From Camelus bactrianus (Eukaryota > Chordata > Mammalia > Artiodactyla > Camelidae), in contig NC_133541.1 in assembly GCF_048773025.1 (NCBI RefSeq), positions 156,828,201 to 156,892,200 on the forward strand: DNA of 64,000 nucleotides. Reading direction: 5' to 3'. This document shows, in pieces, positions 10,651-22,842 of this stretch. Below the pieces are notes generated by a model. That model had not been told where the DNA came from. It searched no databases and worked only from the letters and a program-made list of their open reading frames with translations. Position 1 is the stretch's first letter. Each line of letters opens with the position of its first letter. The translations under genes and the position numbers were made by a program.

Positions 10651-13600
10651 TTAGAAATCAGAGAAAAGTGTCTCCTGCAAACCGTTCCCTTGGTGCTTGA
10701 TGAACGATCGTCTCTCCACTTGCTCAGTTCTGAGAGGTAAGTGTGTGTGAAAGCCGTCCTTCACCTAGCTTGTTGGGAACACAAAGTTTCTTTTCAGTTG
10801 CAAACTCCATTCCATACATATATATGGGGAGGTACTAGCTCCAACTCGGTTTTACAGTGAAAACTGCAGGAACTTCAAACCGGCACTAGGAAACAGACTG
10901 AGAAAGCAGAGAAAAAGTGTCTCCGGCAACCCGTTCCCTTGGTGCTAGATGAACGAACGTCTCTCCACTTGCTCAGTTCTGAGAGATAAGGGTGTGTGAA
11001 AGCCATCCTTCACCTAGCTTGTTGGGAACACAAAGTTTCTTTTCAGTTGCAAACTCCATTGCATACATATATATGGGGAGGTACAAGCTCCAACTCGGTT
11101 TTATAGTGAAAACTGCAGGAACTTCAAACCGGCACTAGGAAACAGACTGAGAAAGCAGAGAAAAGTGTCTCCTGCAACCCGTTCTCTTGGTGTTAGATGA
11201 ACGAACGTCTCTCCACTTGCTCAGTTCTGAGAGATAAGTGTGTGTGAAAGCCGTCCTTCACCTAGCTTGTTGGGAACACAAAGTTTCTTTTCAGTTGCAA
11301 ACTCCATTCCATACATATATATGGGGAGGTACAAGCTCCAACTCGTTTTTACAGTGAAAACTGCAGGAACTTCAAACCGGCACTAGGAAACAGACTGAGA
11401 AAGCAGAGAAAATTGTCTCCTGCAACCCGTTCCCTTGGTGCTAGATGAACGAACGTCTCTTCACTTGCTCAGTTCTGAGAGATAAGTGTGTGTGAAAGCC
11501 GTCCTTCACCTAGCTTGTTGGGAACAAAAAGTTTCTTTTCAGTTGCAAACTCCATTGCATACATATATATGGGGAGTTACAAGCTCCAACTCGGTTTTAC
11601 AGTGAAAACTGCAGGAACTTCAAACCGGCACTAGGAAACACACTGAGAAAGCAGAGAAAAGTGTCTCCTGCAACCCGTTCCCTTGGTGCTAGATGAACGA
11701 ACGTCTCTCCACTTGCTCAGTTCTGAGAGGTAAGTGTGTGTGAAAGCCGTCCTTCACCTAGCTTGTTGGGAACACAAAGTTTCTTTTCTGTTGCAAACTC
11801 CATTGCATACATATATATGGGGAGGTACTAGCTCCAACTCGGTTTTACAGTGAAAACTGCAGGAACTTCAAACCGGCACTAGGAAACAGACTGAGAAAGC
11901 AGAGAAAAAGTGTCTCCTGCAACCCGTTCCCTTGGTGCTAGATGAACGAACGTCTCTCCACTTGCTCAGTTCTGAGAGATAAGTGTGTGTGAAAGCCGTC
12001 ATTCACCTAGCTTGTTGGGAACACAAAGTTTCTTTTCAGTTGCAAACTCCATTGCATAAATATATATGGGGAGGTACAAGCTCCAACTCGGTTTTACAGT
12101 GAAAACTGCAGGAACTTCAAACCGGCACTAGGAAACACACTGAGAAAGCAGAGAAAAGTGTCTACTGCAACCCGTTCTCTTGGTGCTAGATGAACGAACG
12201 TCTCTCCACTTGCTCAGTTCTGAGAGATAAGTGTGTGTGAAAGCCGTCCTTCACGAAGCTTGTTGGGAACACAAAGTTTCTTTTCAGTTGCAAACTCCAT
12301 TCCATACATATATATGGGGAGGTATAGCTTCAACTCGGTTTTAGAGTGAAAACTGCAGGAAATTCAAACCGGCACTAGGAAACAGACTTAGAAACCAGAG
12401 AAAAGTGTCTCCTGCAAACCGTTCCCTTGGTGCTTGATGAACGATCGTCTCTCCACTTGCTCAGTTCTGAGAGGTAAGTGTGTGTGAAAGCCGTCCTTCA
12501 CCTAGCTTGTTGGGAACACAAAGTTTCTTTTCTGTTGCAAACTCCATTGCATACATATATATGGGGAGGTACTAGCTCCAACACGGTTTTACAGTGAAAA
12601 CTGCAGGAACTTCAAACCGGCACTAGGAAACAGACTGAGAAAGCAGAGAAAAAGTGTCTCCTGCAACCCGTTCCCTTGTTGCTAGATGAACGAACGTCTC
12701 TCCTCTTGCTCAGTTCTGAGAGATAAGTGCGTGTGAAAGCCGTCCTTCACGAAGCTTGTTGGGAACACAAAGTTTCTTTTCAGTTGCAAACTCCATTCCA
12801 TACATATATATGGGGAGGTATAGCTCCAACTCGGTTTTAGAGTGAAAACTGCAGGAAATTCAAACCGGCACTAGGAAACAGACTTAGAAACCAGAGAAAA
12901 GTTTCTCCTGCAACCCGTTCCCTTGGTGCTAGATGAACGAACGTCTCTTCACTTGCTCAGTTCTGAGAGATAAGGGTGTGTGAAAGCCATCCTTCACCTA
13001 GCTTGTTGGGAACACAAAGTTTCTTTTCAGTTGCAAACTCCATTGCATACATATATATGGGGAGGTACAAGCTCCAACTCGGTTTTACAGTGAAAACTGC
13101 AGGAACTTCAAACCGGCACTAGGAAACAGACTGAGAAAGCAGAGAAAAGTTTCTCCTGCAACCCGTTCTCTTGGTGTTAGATGAACGAACGTCTCTCCAC
13201 TTGCTCAGTTCTGAGAGATAAGTGTGTGTGAAAGCCGTCCTTCACCTAGCTTGTTGGGAACACAAAGTTTCTTTTCAGTTGCAAACTCCATTCCAAACAT
13301 ATATATGGGGAGGTACAAGCTCCAACTCGGTTTTACAGTGAAAACTGCAGGAACTTCAAACCGGCACTAGGAAACACACTGAGAAAGCAGAGAAAAGTGT
13401 CTACTGCAACCCGTTCTCTTGGTGCTAGATGAACGAACGTCTCTCCACTTGCTCAGTTCTGAGAGATAAGTGTGTGTGAAAGCCGTCCTTCACGAAGCTT
13501 GTTGGGAACACAAAGTTTCTTTTCAGTTGCAAACTCCATTCCATACATATATATGGGGAGGTATAGCTTCAACTCGGTTTTAGAGTGAAATCTGCAGGAA

Positions 13601-14402
13601 ATTAAAACCGGCACTAGGAAACAGACTTAGAAACCAGAGAAAAGTGTCTCCTGCAAACCGTTCCCTTGGTGCTTGATGAACGATCGTCTCTCCACTTGCT
13701 CAGTTCTGAGAGGTAAGTGTGTGTGAAAGCCGTCCTTCACCTAGCTTGTTGGGAACACAAAGTTTCTTTTCTGTTGCAAACTCCATTGCATACATATATA
13801 TGGGGAGGTACTAGCTCCAACTCGGTTTTACAGTGAAAACTGCAGGAACTTCAAACCGGCACTAGGAAACAGACTGAGAAAGCAGAGAAAAAGTGTCTCC
13901 TACAACCCGTTCCCTTGTTGCTAGATGAACGAACGTCTCTCCACTTGCTCAGTTCTGAGAGGTAAGTGTGTGTGAAAGCCGTCCTTCACCTAGCTTGTTG
14001 GGAACACAAAGTTTCTTTTCAGTTGCAAACTCCATTCCATACATATATATGGGGAGGTACTAGCTCCAACTCGGTTTTACAGTGAAAACTGCAGGAACTT
14101 CAAACCGGCACTAGGAAACAGACTGAGAAAGCAGAGAAAAGTGTCTCCTGCAACCCGTTCCCTTGGTGCTAGATGAACGAACGTCTCTCCACTTGCTCAG
14201 TTCTGAGAGATAAGTGTGTGTGAAAGCCGTCCTTCACGAAGCTTGTTGGGAACACAAAGTTTCTTTTCAGTTGCAAACTCCATTCCATACATATATATGG
14301 GGAGGTATAGCTCCAACTCGGTTTTAGAGTGAAAACTGCAGGATATTCAAACCGGCACTAGGAAACACACTGAGAAAGCAGAGAAAAGTGTCTCCTGCAA
14401 CC

Positions 14403-17400
14403 CGTTCCCTTGGTGCTAGATGAACGAACGTCTCTCCACTTGCTCAGTTCTGAGAGGTAAGTGTGTGTGAAAGCCGTCATTCACCTAGCTTGTTGGGAAC
14501 ACAAAGTTTCTTTTCAGTTGCAAACTCCATTGCATAAATATATATGGGGAGGTACAAGCTCCAACTCGGTTTTACAGTGAAAACTGCAGGAACTTCAAAC
14601 CGGCACTAGGAAACACACTGAGAAAGCAGAGAAAAGTGTCTACTGCAACCCGTTCTCTTGGTGCTAGATGAACGAACGTCTCTCCACTTGCTCAGTTCTG
14701 AGAGATAAATGTGTGTGAAAGCCGTCCTTCACGAAGCTTGTTGGGAACACAAAGTTTCTTTTCAGTTGCAAACTCCATTCCATACATATATATGGGGAGG
14801 TATAGCTTCAACTCGGTTTTAGAGTGAAAACTGCAGGAAATTCATACCGGCACTAGGAAACAGACTTAGAAACCAGAGAAAAGTGTCTCCTGCAAACCGT
14901 TCCCTTGGTGCTTGATGAACGATCGTCTCTCCACTTGCTCAGTTCTGAGAGGTAAGTGTGTGTGAAAGCCGTCCTTCACCTAGCTTGTTGGGAACACAAA
15001 GTTTCTTTTCTGTTGCAAACTCCATTGCATACATATATATGGGGAGGTACTAGCTCCAACTCGGTTTTACAGTGAAAACTGCAGGAACTTCATACCGGCA
15101 CTAGGAAACAGACTGAGAAAGCAGAGAAAAAGTGTCTCCTGCAACCCGTTCCCTTGTTGCTAGATGAACGAACGTCTCTCCACTTGCTCAGTTCTGAGAG
15201 GTAAGTGTGTGTGAAAGCCGTCCTTCACCTAGCTTGTTGGGAACACAAAGTTTCTTTTCAGTTGCAAACTCCATTCCATACATATATATGGGGAGGTAAT
15301 AGCTCCAACTCGGTTTTACAGTGAAAACTGCAGGAACTTCAAACCGGCACTAGGAAACAGACTGAGAAAGCAGAGAAAAGTGTCTCCTGCAACCCGTTCC
15401 CTTGGTGCTAGATGAACGAACGTCTCTCCACTTGCTCAGTTCTGAGAGATAAGTGTGTGTGAAAGCCGTCCTTCACGAAGCTTGTTGGGAACACAAAGTT
15501 TCTTTTCAGTTGCAAACTCCATTCCATACATATATATGGGGAGGTATAGCTCCAACTCGGTTTTAGAGTGAAAACTGCAGGAAATTCAAACCGGCACTAG
15601 GAAACAGACTTAGAAACCAGAGAAAAGTTTCTCCTGCAACCCGTTCCCTTGGTGCTAGATGAACGAACGTCTCTTCACTTGCTCAGTTCTGAGAGATAAA
15701 TGTGTGTGAAAGCCGTCCTTCACCTAGCTTGTTGGGAACAAAAAGTTTCTTTTCAGTTGCAAACTCCATTCCATACATATATATGGGGAGTTACAAGCTC
15801 CAACTCGGTTTTACAGTGAAAACTGCAGGAACTTCAAACCGGCACTAGGAAACACACTGAGAAAGCAGAGAAAAGTGTCTCCTGCAACCCGTTCCCTTGG
15901 TGCTAGATGAACGAACGTCTCTCCACTTGCTCAGTTCTGAGAGGTAAGTGTGTGTGAAAGCCGTCCTTCACCTAGCTTGTTGGGAACACAAAGTTTCTTT
16001 TCTGTTGCAAACTCCATTGCATACATATATATGGGGAGGTACTAGCTCCAACTCGGTTTTACAGTGAAAACTGCAGGAACTTCAAACCGGCACTAGGAAA
16101 CAGACTGAGAAAGCAGAGAAAAAGTGTCTCCTGCAACCCGTTCCCTTGGTGCTAGATGAACGAACGTCTCTCCACTTGCTCAGTTCTGAGAGATAAGTGT
16201 GTGTGAAAGCCGTCATTCACCTAGCTTGTTGGGAACACAAAGTTTCTTTTCAGTTGCAAACTCCATTGCATAAATATATATGGGGAGGTACAAGCTCCAA
16301 CTCGGTTTTACAGTGAAAACTGCAGGAACTTCAAACCGGCACTAGGAAACAGACTGAGAAAGCAGAGAAAAGTGTCTACTGCAACCCGTTCTCTTGGTGC
16401 TAGATGAACGAACGTCTCTCCACTTGCTCAGTTCTGAGAGATAAGTGTGTGTGAAAGCCGTCCTTCACGAAGCTTGTTGGGAACACAAAGTTTCTTTTCA
16501 GTTGCAAACTCCATTCCATACATATATATGGGGAGGTATAGCTCCAACTCGGTTTTAGAGTGAAAACTGCAGGAAATTCAAACCGGCACTAGGAAACAGA
16601 CTTAGAAACCAGAGAAAAGTGTCTCCTGCAAACCGTTCCCTTGGTGCTTGATGAACGATCGTCTCTCCACTTGCTCAGTTCTGAGAGGTAAGTGTGTGTG
16701 AAAGCCGTCCTTCACCTAGCTTGTTGGGAACACAAAGTTTCTTTTCTGTTGCAAACTCCATTGCATACATATATATGGGGAGGTACTAGCTCCAACTCGG
16801 TTTTAGAGTGAAAACTGCAGGAACTTCAAACCGGCACTAGGAAACAGACTGAGAAAGCAGAGAAAAAGTGTCTCCTGCAACCCGTTCCCTTGTTGCTAGA
16901 TGAACGAACGTCTCTCCACTTGCTCAGTTCTGAGAGGTAAGTGTGTGTGAAAGCCGTCCTTCACCTAGCTTGTTGGGAACACAAAGTTTCTTTTCAGTTG
17001 CAAACTCCATTCCATACATATATATGGGGAGGTACTAGCTCCAACTCGGTTTTACAGTGAAAACTGCAGGAACTTCAAACCGGCACTAGGAAACAGACTG
17101 AGAAAGCAGAGAAAAAGTGTCTCCTGCAACCCGTTCCCTTGGTGCTAGATGAACGAACGTCTCTCCACTTGCTCAGTTCTGAGAGATAAGTGTGTGTGAA
17201 AGCCGTCATTCACCTAGCTTGTTGGGAACACAAAGTTTCTTTTCAGTTGCAAACTCCATTGCATAAATATATATGGGGAGGTACAAGCTCCAACTCGGTT
17301 TTACAGTGAAAACTGCAGGAAATTCAAACCGGCACTAGGAAACAGACTGAGAAAGCAGAGAAAAGTGTCTCCTGCAACCCGTTCTCTTGGTGCTAGATGA

Positions 17401-17876
17401 ACGAACGTCTCTCCACTTGCTCAGTTCTGAGAGATAAGTGTGTGTGAAAGCCGTCCTTCACCTAGCTTGTTGGGAACACAAAGTTTCTTTTCAGTTGCAA
17501 ACTCCATTGCATACATATATATGGGGAGTTACAAGCTCCAACTCGGTTTTACAGTGAAAACTGCAGGAACTTCAAACCGGCACTAGGAAACACACTGAGA
17601 AAGCAGAGAAAAGTGTCTCCTGCAACCCGTTCCCTTGGTGCTAGATGAACGAACGTCTCTCCACTTGCTCAGTTCTGAGAGGTAAGTGTGTGTGAAAGCC
17701 GTCCTTCACCTAGCTTGTTGGGAACACAAAGTTTCTTTTCTGTTGCAAACTCCATTGCATACATATATATGGGGAGGTACTAGCTCCAACTCGGTTTTAC
17801 AGTGAAAACTGCAGGAACTTCAAACCGGCACTAGGAAACAGACTGAGAAAGCAGAGAAAAAGTGTCTCCTGCAACC
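14403..17876 (+). repeat. 14-mer HOR copy 1 (3,474 bp)
   Basis: Markers recur 3,474 bp downstream: ACGAAG 14731/18205, 15475/18949 and 16467/19941, and the rare AACAAAAAG 15737/19211. The match weakens near 17,460, where this copy has TTCACCTAGC and the downstream copy has TTCACGAAGC. A small difference at 14,457 (GAGGTAAG versus GAGATAAG) lies close to the left edge. Confidence 0.83.
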
Positions 17877-20800
17877 CGTTCCCTTGGTGCTAAATGAACG
17901 AACGTCTCTCCACTTGCTCAGTTCTGAGAGATAAGTGTGTGTGAAAGCCGTCATTCACCTAGCTTGTTGGGAACACAAAGTTTCTTTTCAGTTGCAAACT
18001 CCATTGCATAAATATATATGGGGAGGTACAAGCTCCAACTCGGTTTTACAGTGAAAACTGCAGGAACTTCAAACCGGCACTAGGAAACACACTGAGAAAG
18101 CAGAGAAAAGTGTCTACTGCAACCCGTTCTCTTGGTGCTAGATGAACGAACGTCTCTCCACTTGCTCAGTTCTGAGAGATAAGTGTGTGTGAAAGCCGTC
18201 CTTCACGAAGCTTGTTGGGAACACAAAGTTTCTTTTCAGTTGCAAACTCCATTCCATACATATATATGGGGAGGTATAGCTTCAACTCGGTTTTAGAGTG
18301 AAAACTGCAGGAAATTCAAACCGGCACTAGGAAACAGACTTAGAAACCAGAGAAAAGTGTCTCCTGCAAACCGTTCCCTTGGTGCTTGATGAACGATCGT
18401 CTCTCCACTTGCTCAGTTCTGAGAGGTAAGTGTGTGTGAAAGCCGTCCTTCACCTAGCTTGTTGGGAACACAAAGTTTCTTTTCTGTTGCAAACTCCATT
18501 GCATACATATATATGGGGAGGTACTAGCTCCAACTCGGTTTTACAGTGAAAACTGCAGGAACTTCAAACCGGCACTAGGAAACAGACTGAGAAAGCAGAG
18601 AAAAAGTGTCTCCTGCAACCCGTTCCCTTGTTGCTAGATGAACGAACGTCTCTCCACTTGCTCAGTTCTGAGAGGTAAGTGTGTGTGAAAGCCGTCCTTC
18701 ACCTAGCTTGTTGGGAACACAAAGTTTCTTTTCAGTTGCAAACTCCATTCCATACATATATATGGGGAGGTACTAGCTCCAACTCGGTTTTACAGTGAAA
18801 ACTGCAGGAACTTCAAACCGGCACTAGGAAACAGACTGAGAAAGCAGAGAAAAGTGTCTCCTGCAACCCGTTCCCTTGGTGCTAGATGAACGAACGTCTC
18901 TCCACTTGCTCAGTTCTGAGAGATAAGTGTGTGTGAAAGCCGTCCTTCACGAAGCTTGTTGGGAACACAAAGTTTCTTTTCAGTTGCAAACTCCATTCCA
19001 TACATATATATGGGGAGGTATAGCTCCAACTCGGTTTTAGAGTGAAAACTGCAGGAAATTCAAACCGGCACTAGGAAACAGACTTAGAAACCAGAGAAAA
19101 GTTTCTCCTGCAACCCGTTCCCTTGGTGCTAGATGAACGAACGTCTCTTCACTTGCTCAGTTCTGAGAGATAAGTGTGTGTGAAAGCCGTCCTTCACCTA
19201 GCTTGTTGGGAACAAAAAGTTTCTTTTCAGTTGCAAACTCCATTGCATACATATATATGGGGAGTTACAAGCTCCAACTCGGTTTTACAGTGAAAACTGC
19301 AGGAACTTCAAACCGGCACTAGGAAACACACTGAGAAAGCAGAGAAAAGTGTCTCCTGCAACCCGTTCCCTTGGTGCTAGATGAACGAACGTCTCTCCAC
19401 TTGCTCAGTTCTGAGAGGTAAGTGTGTGTGAAAGCCGTCCTTCACCTAGCTTGTTGGGAACACAAAGTTTCTTTTCTGTTGCAAACTCCATTGCATACAT
19501 ATATATGGGGAGGTACTAGCTCCAACTCGGTTTTACAGTGAAAACTGCAGGAACTTCAAACCGGCACTAGGAAACAGACTGAGAAAGCAGAGAAAAAGTG
19601 TCTCCTGCAACCCGTTCCCTTGGTGCTAGATGAACGAACGTCTCTCCACTTGCTCAGTTCTGAGAGATAAGTGTGTGTGAAAGCCGTCATTCACCTAGCT
19701 TGTTGGGAACACAAAGTTTCTTTTCAGTTGCAAACTCCATTGCATAAATATATATGGGGAGGTACAAGCTCCAACTCGGTTTTACAGTGAAAACTGCAGG
19801 AACTTCAAACCGGCACTAGGAAACAGACTGAGAAAGCAGAGAAAAGTGTCTACTGCAACCCGTTCTCTTGGTGCTAGATGAACGAACGTCTCTCCACTTG
19901 CTCAGTTCTGAGAGATAAGTGTGTGTGAAAGCCGTCCTTCACGAAGCTTGTTGGGAACACAAAGTTTCTTTTCAGTTGCAAACTCCATTCCATACATATA
20001 TATGGGGAGGTATAGCTCCAACTCGGTTTTAGAGTGAAAACTGCAGGAAATTCAAACCGGCACTAGGAAACAGACTTAGAAACCAGAGAAAAGTGTCTCC
20101 TGCAAACCGTTCCCTTGGTGCTTGATGAACGATCGTCTCTCCACTTGCTCAGTTCTGAGAGGTAAGTGTGTGTGAAAGCCGTCCTTCACCTAGCTTGTTG
20201 GGAACACAAAGTTTCTTTTCTGTTGCAAACTCCATTGCATACATATATATGGGGAGGTACTAGCTCCAACTCGGTTTTAGAGTGAAAACTGCAGGAACTT
20301 CAAACCGGCACTAGGAAACAGACTGAGAAAGCAGAGAAAAAGTGTCTCCTGCAACCCGTTCCCTTGTTGCTAGATGAACGAACGTCTCTCCACTTGCTCA
20401 GTTCTGAGAGGTAAGTGTGTGTGAAAGCCGTCCTTCACCTAGCTTGTTGGGAACACAAAGTTTCTTTTCAGTTGCAAACTCCATTCCATACATATATATG
20501 GGGAGGTACTAGCTCCAACTCGGTTTTACAGTGAAAACTGCAGGAACTTCAAACCGGCACTAGGAAACAGACTGAGAAAGCAGAGAAAAAGTGTCTCCTG
20601 CAACCCGTTCCCTTGGTGCTAGATGAACGAACGTCTCTCCACTTGCTCAGTTCTGAGAGATAAGTGTGTGTGAAAGCCGTCATTCACCTAGCTTGTTGGG
20701 AACACAAAGTTTCTTTTCAGTTGCAAACTCCATTGCATAAATATATATGGGGAGGTACAAGCTCCAACTCGGTTTTACAGTGAAAACTGCAGGAACTTCA

Positions 20801-20930
20801 AACCGGCACTAGGAAACAGACTGAGAAAGCAGAGAAAAGTGTCTCCTGCAACCCGTTCTCTTGGTGCTAGATGAACGAACGTCTCTCCACTTGCTCAGTT
20901 CTGAGAGATAAGTGTGTGTGAAAGCCGTCC
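17877..20930 (+). repeat. 14-mer HOR copy 2, overlaps the start of the 16-mer HOR
   Basis: This is the copy of 14,403-17,876. A linked variant, TTTTAGAGTG in a TTTTCTGTTGC-type monomer (about 16,801 and 20,275), is shared by both. It is also present 3,974 bp further on at 24,249, so this segment was later incorporated into the 16-mer unit. This orders the events: the 14-mer duplication came first, then 16-mer amplification. Confidence 0.8.
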
Positions 20931-22842
20931 TTCACGAAGCTTGTTGGGAACACAAAGTTTCTTTTCAGTTGCAAACTCCATTCCATACATATATATGGGG
21001 AGGTATAGCTCCAACTCGGTTTTAGAGTGAAAACTGCAGGAAATTCAAACCGGCACTAGGAAACAGACTTAGAAACCGGAGAAAAGTGTCTCCTGCAAAC
21101 CGTTCCCTTGGTGCTTGATGAACGATCGTCTCTCTACATGCTCAGTTCTGAGAGACAAGTGTGTGTGAAAGCCGTCCTTCACCTAGCTTGTTGGGAACAC
21201 AAAGTTTCTTTTCAGTTGCAAACTCCATTCCATACATATATATGGGGAGGTACCAGCTCCAACTCGGTTTAACAGTGAAAACTGAAGGAACTTCAAACCG
21301 GCACTAGGAAACAGACTGAGAAAGCAGAGAAAAAGTGTCTCCTGCAACCCGTTCCCTTGGTGCTAGATGAACGAACGTCTCTCCACTTGCTCAGTTCTGA
21401 GAGATAAGTGTGTGTGAAAGCCGTCCTTCACCTAGCTTGTTGGGAACACAAAGTTTCTTTTCAGTTGCAAACTCCATTCCATACATATATATGGGGAGGT
21501 ACCAGCTCCAACTCGGTTTAACAGTGAAAACTGAAGGAACTTCAAACCGGCACTAGGAAACAGACTGAGAAAGCAGAGAAAAAGTGTCTCCTGCAACCCG
21601 TTCCCTTGGTGCTAGATGAACGAACGTCTCTCCACTTGCTCAGTTCTGAAAGATAAGTGTGGGTGAAAGCCGTCATTCAATTAGCTTGTTGGGAACACAA
21701 AGTTTCTTTTCAGTAGCAAACTCCACTCCATACATATATAAGGGGAGGTACTAGCTCCAAATCGGTTTTACAGTGAAAACTGCAGGAACTTTAAACAGGC
21801 CCTAGGAAACAGACTGAGAAACCAGAGTAAAAGTGTCAACTGCAACCCGTGCCCTTGGTGCTAGATGAACGATCGCCTCTCTACATGCTCAGTTCTGAGA
21901 GATAAGTGTGTGTGAAAGCCATTCTTCACCTAGCTAGTTGGGAACACAAAGTTTCTTTTCAGTTGCAAACTCCACTCCATAAATATATATGGGGAGGTAC
22001 TAGCTCCAACTCGGTTTTACAGTGAAAACTGCAGGAAATCCAAACCGGCACTAGGAAACACACTGAGAAAGCAGAGAAAAAGTGTCTCCTGCAACCCGTT
22101 CCCTTGGTGCTAGATGAACGAACGTCTCTCCACTTGCTCAGTTCTAAAAGATAAGTGTGTGTTAAAGCCGTCCTTCAATTAGGTTGTTGGGAACACAAAG
22201 TTTCTTTTCAGTAGCAAACTCCACTCCATACATATATATGGGGAAGTACTAGCTCCAACTCGGTTTTACAGTGAAAACTGCAGGAACTTTAAACAGGCAC
22301 TAGGAAACAGACTGAGAAACCAGAGTAAAAGTGTCAACTGCAACCCGTTCCCTTGGTTCTAGATGAACGATCGCCTCTCTACATGCTCAGTTCTAAGAGA
22401 TAAGTGTGTGTGAAAGCCATCCTTCACCTAGCTAGTTGGGAACACAAAGTTTCTTTTCAGTTGCAAACTCCACTCTATAAATATATATGGGGAGGTACTA
22501 GCTCCAACTCGGTTTTACAGTGAAAACTGCAGGAAATCCAAACCGGCACTAGGAAACACACTGAGAAAGCAGAGAAAAAGTGTCTCCTGCAACCCGTTCC
22601 CTTGGTGCTAGATGAACGAACGTCTTTCCACTTGCTCAGTTCTGAGAGATAAGTGTGTGTGAAAGCCGTCCTTCACCTAGCTTGTTGGGAACACAAAGTT
22701 TCTTTTCAGTTGCAAACTCCATTCCATACATATATATGGGGAGGTACTAGCTCCAACTCGGTTTTACAGTGAAAACTGCAGGAACTTCAAACCGGCACTA
22801 GGAAACAGACTGAGAAAGCAGAGAAAAGTGTCTCCTGCAACC
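18869..22842 (+). repeat. 16-mer HOR copy 1 (3,974 bp)
   Basis: Matches the next 3,974 bp monomer for monomer: ACGAAG 18949/22923, 19941/23915, 20934/24908; AACAAAAAG 19211/23185; AATTAGG 22177/26151; and the CATATATAAGGGG monomer with CCAAATCGG near 21,740/25,713. The unit joins block B monomers on the left with A-like monomers (two TACCAGC types, the AAGGGG type, AATTAGG, ACGATCGCC, GTCTTTCC) on the right. One difference is GAGAGACAAG near 21,150 in this copy against GAGAGATAAG in the second. Confidence 0.88.

Larger units (their letters stand above)
10650..21120 (+). repeat. Block B: satellite rich in AAGCTT and TTTTCTGTTGC monomer classes
   Basis: About 42 monomers. Two classes absent from block A appear repeatedly. 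One has TTCACGAAGCTTG (ACGAAG at 12253, 12749, 13492, 14236, 14731, 15475, 16467, 18205, 18949, 19941, 20934), followed by GGTATAGC, TTTTAGAGTG and GACTTAGAAACC. The other has GAGGTAAG with TTTTCTGTTGC. A third recurring type has GCCGTCATTCACC with GCATAAATATATATGG. The AATTAGG marker of blocks A, C and D is missing from 9,770 to 22,177. Monomer spacing between AAGCTT copies is irregular in the first half (2 or 3) and settles to 3-4 and 7-8 later. Confidence 0.86.
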
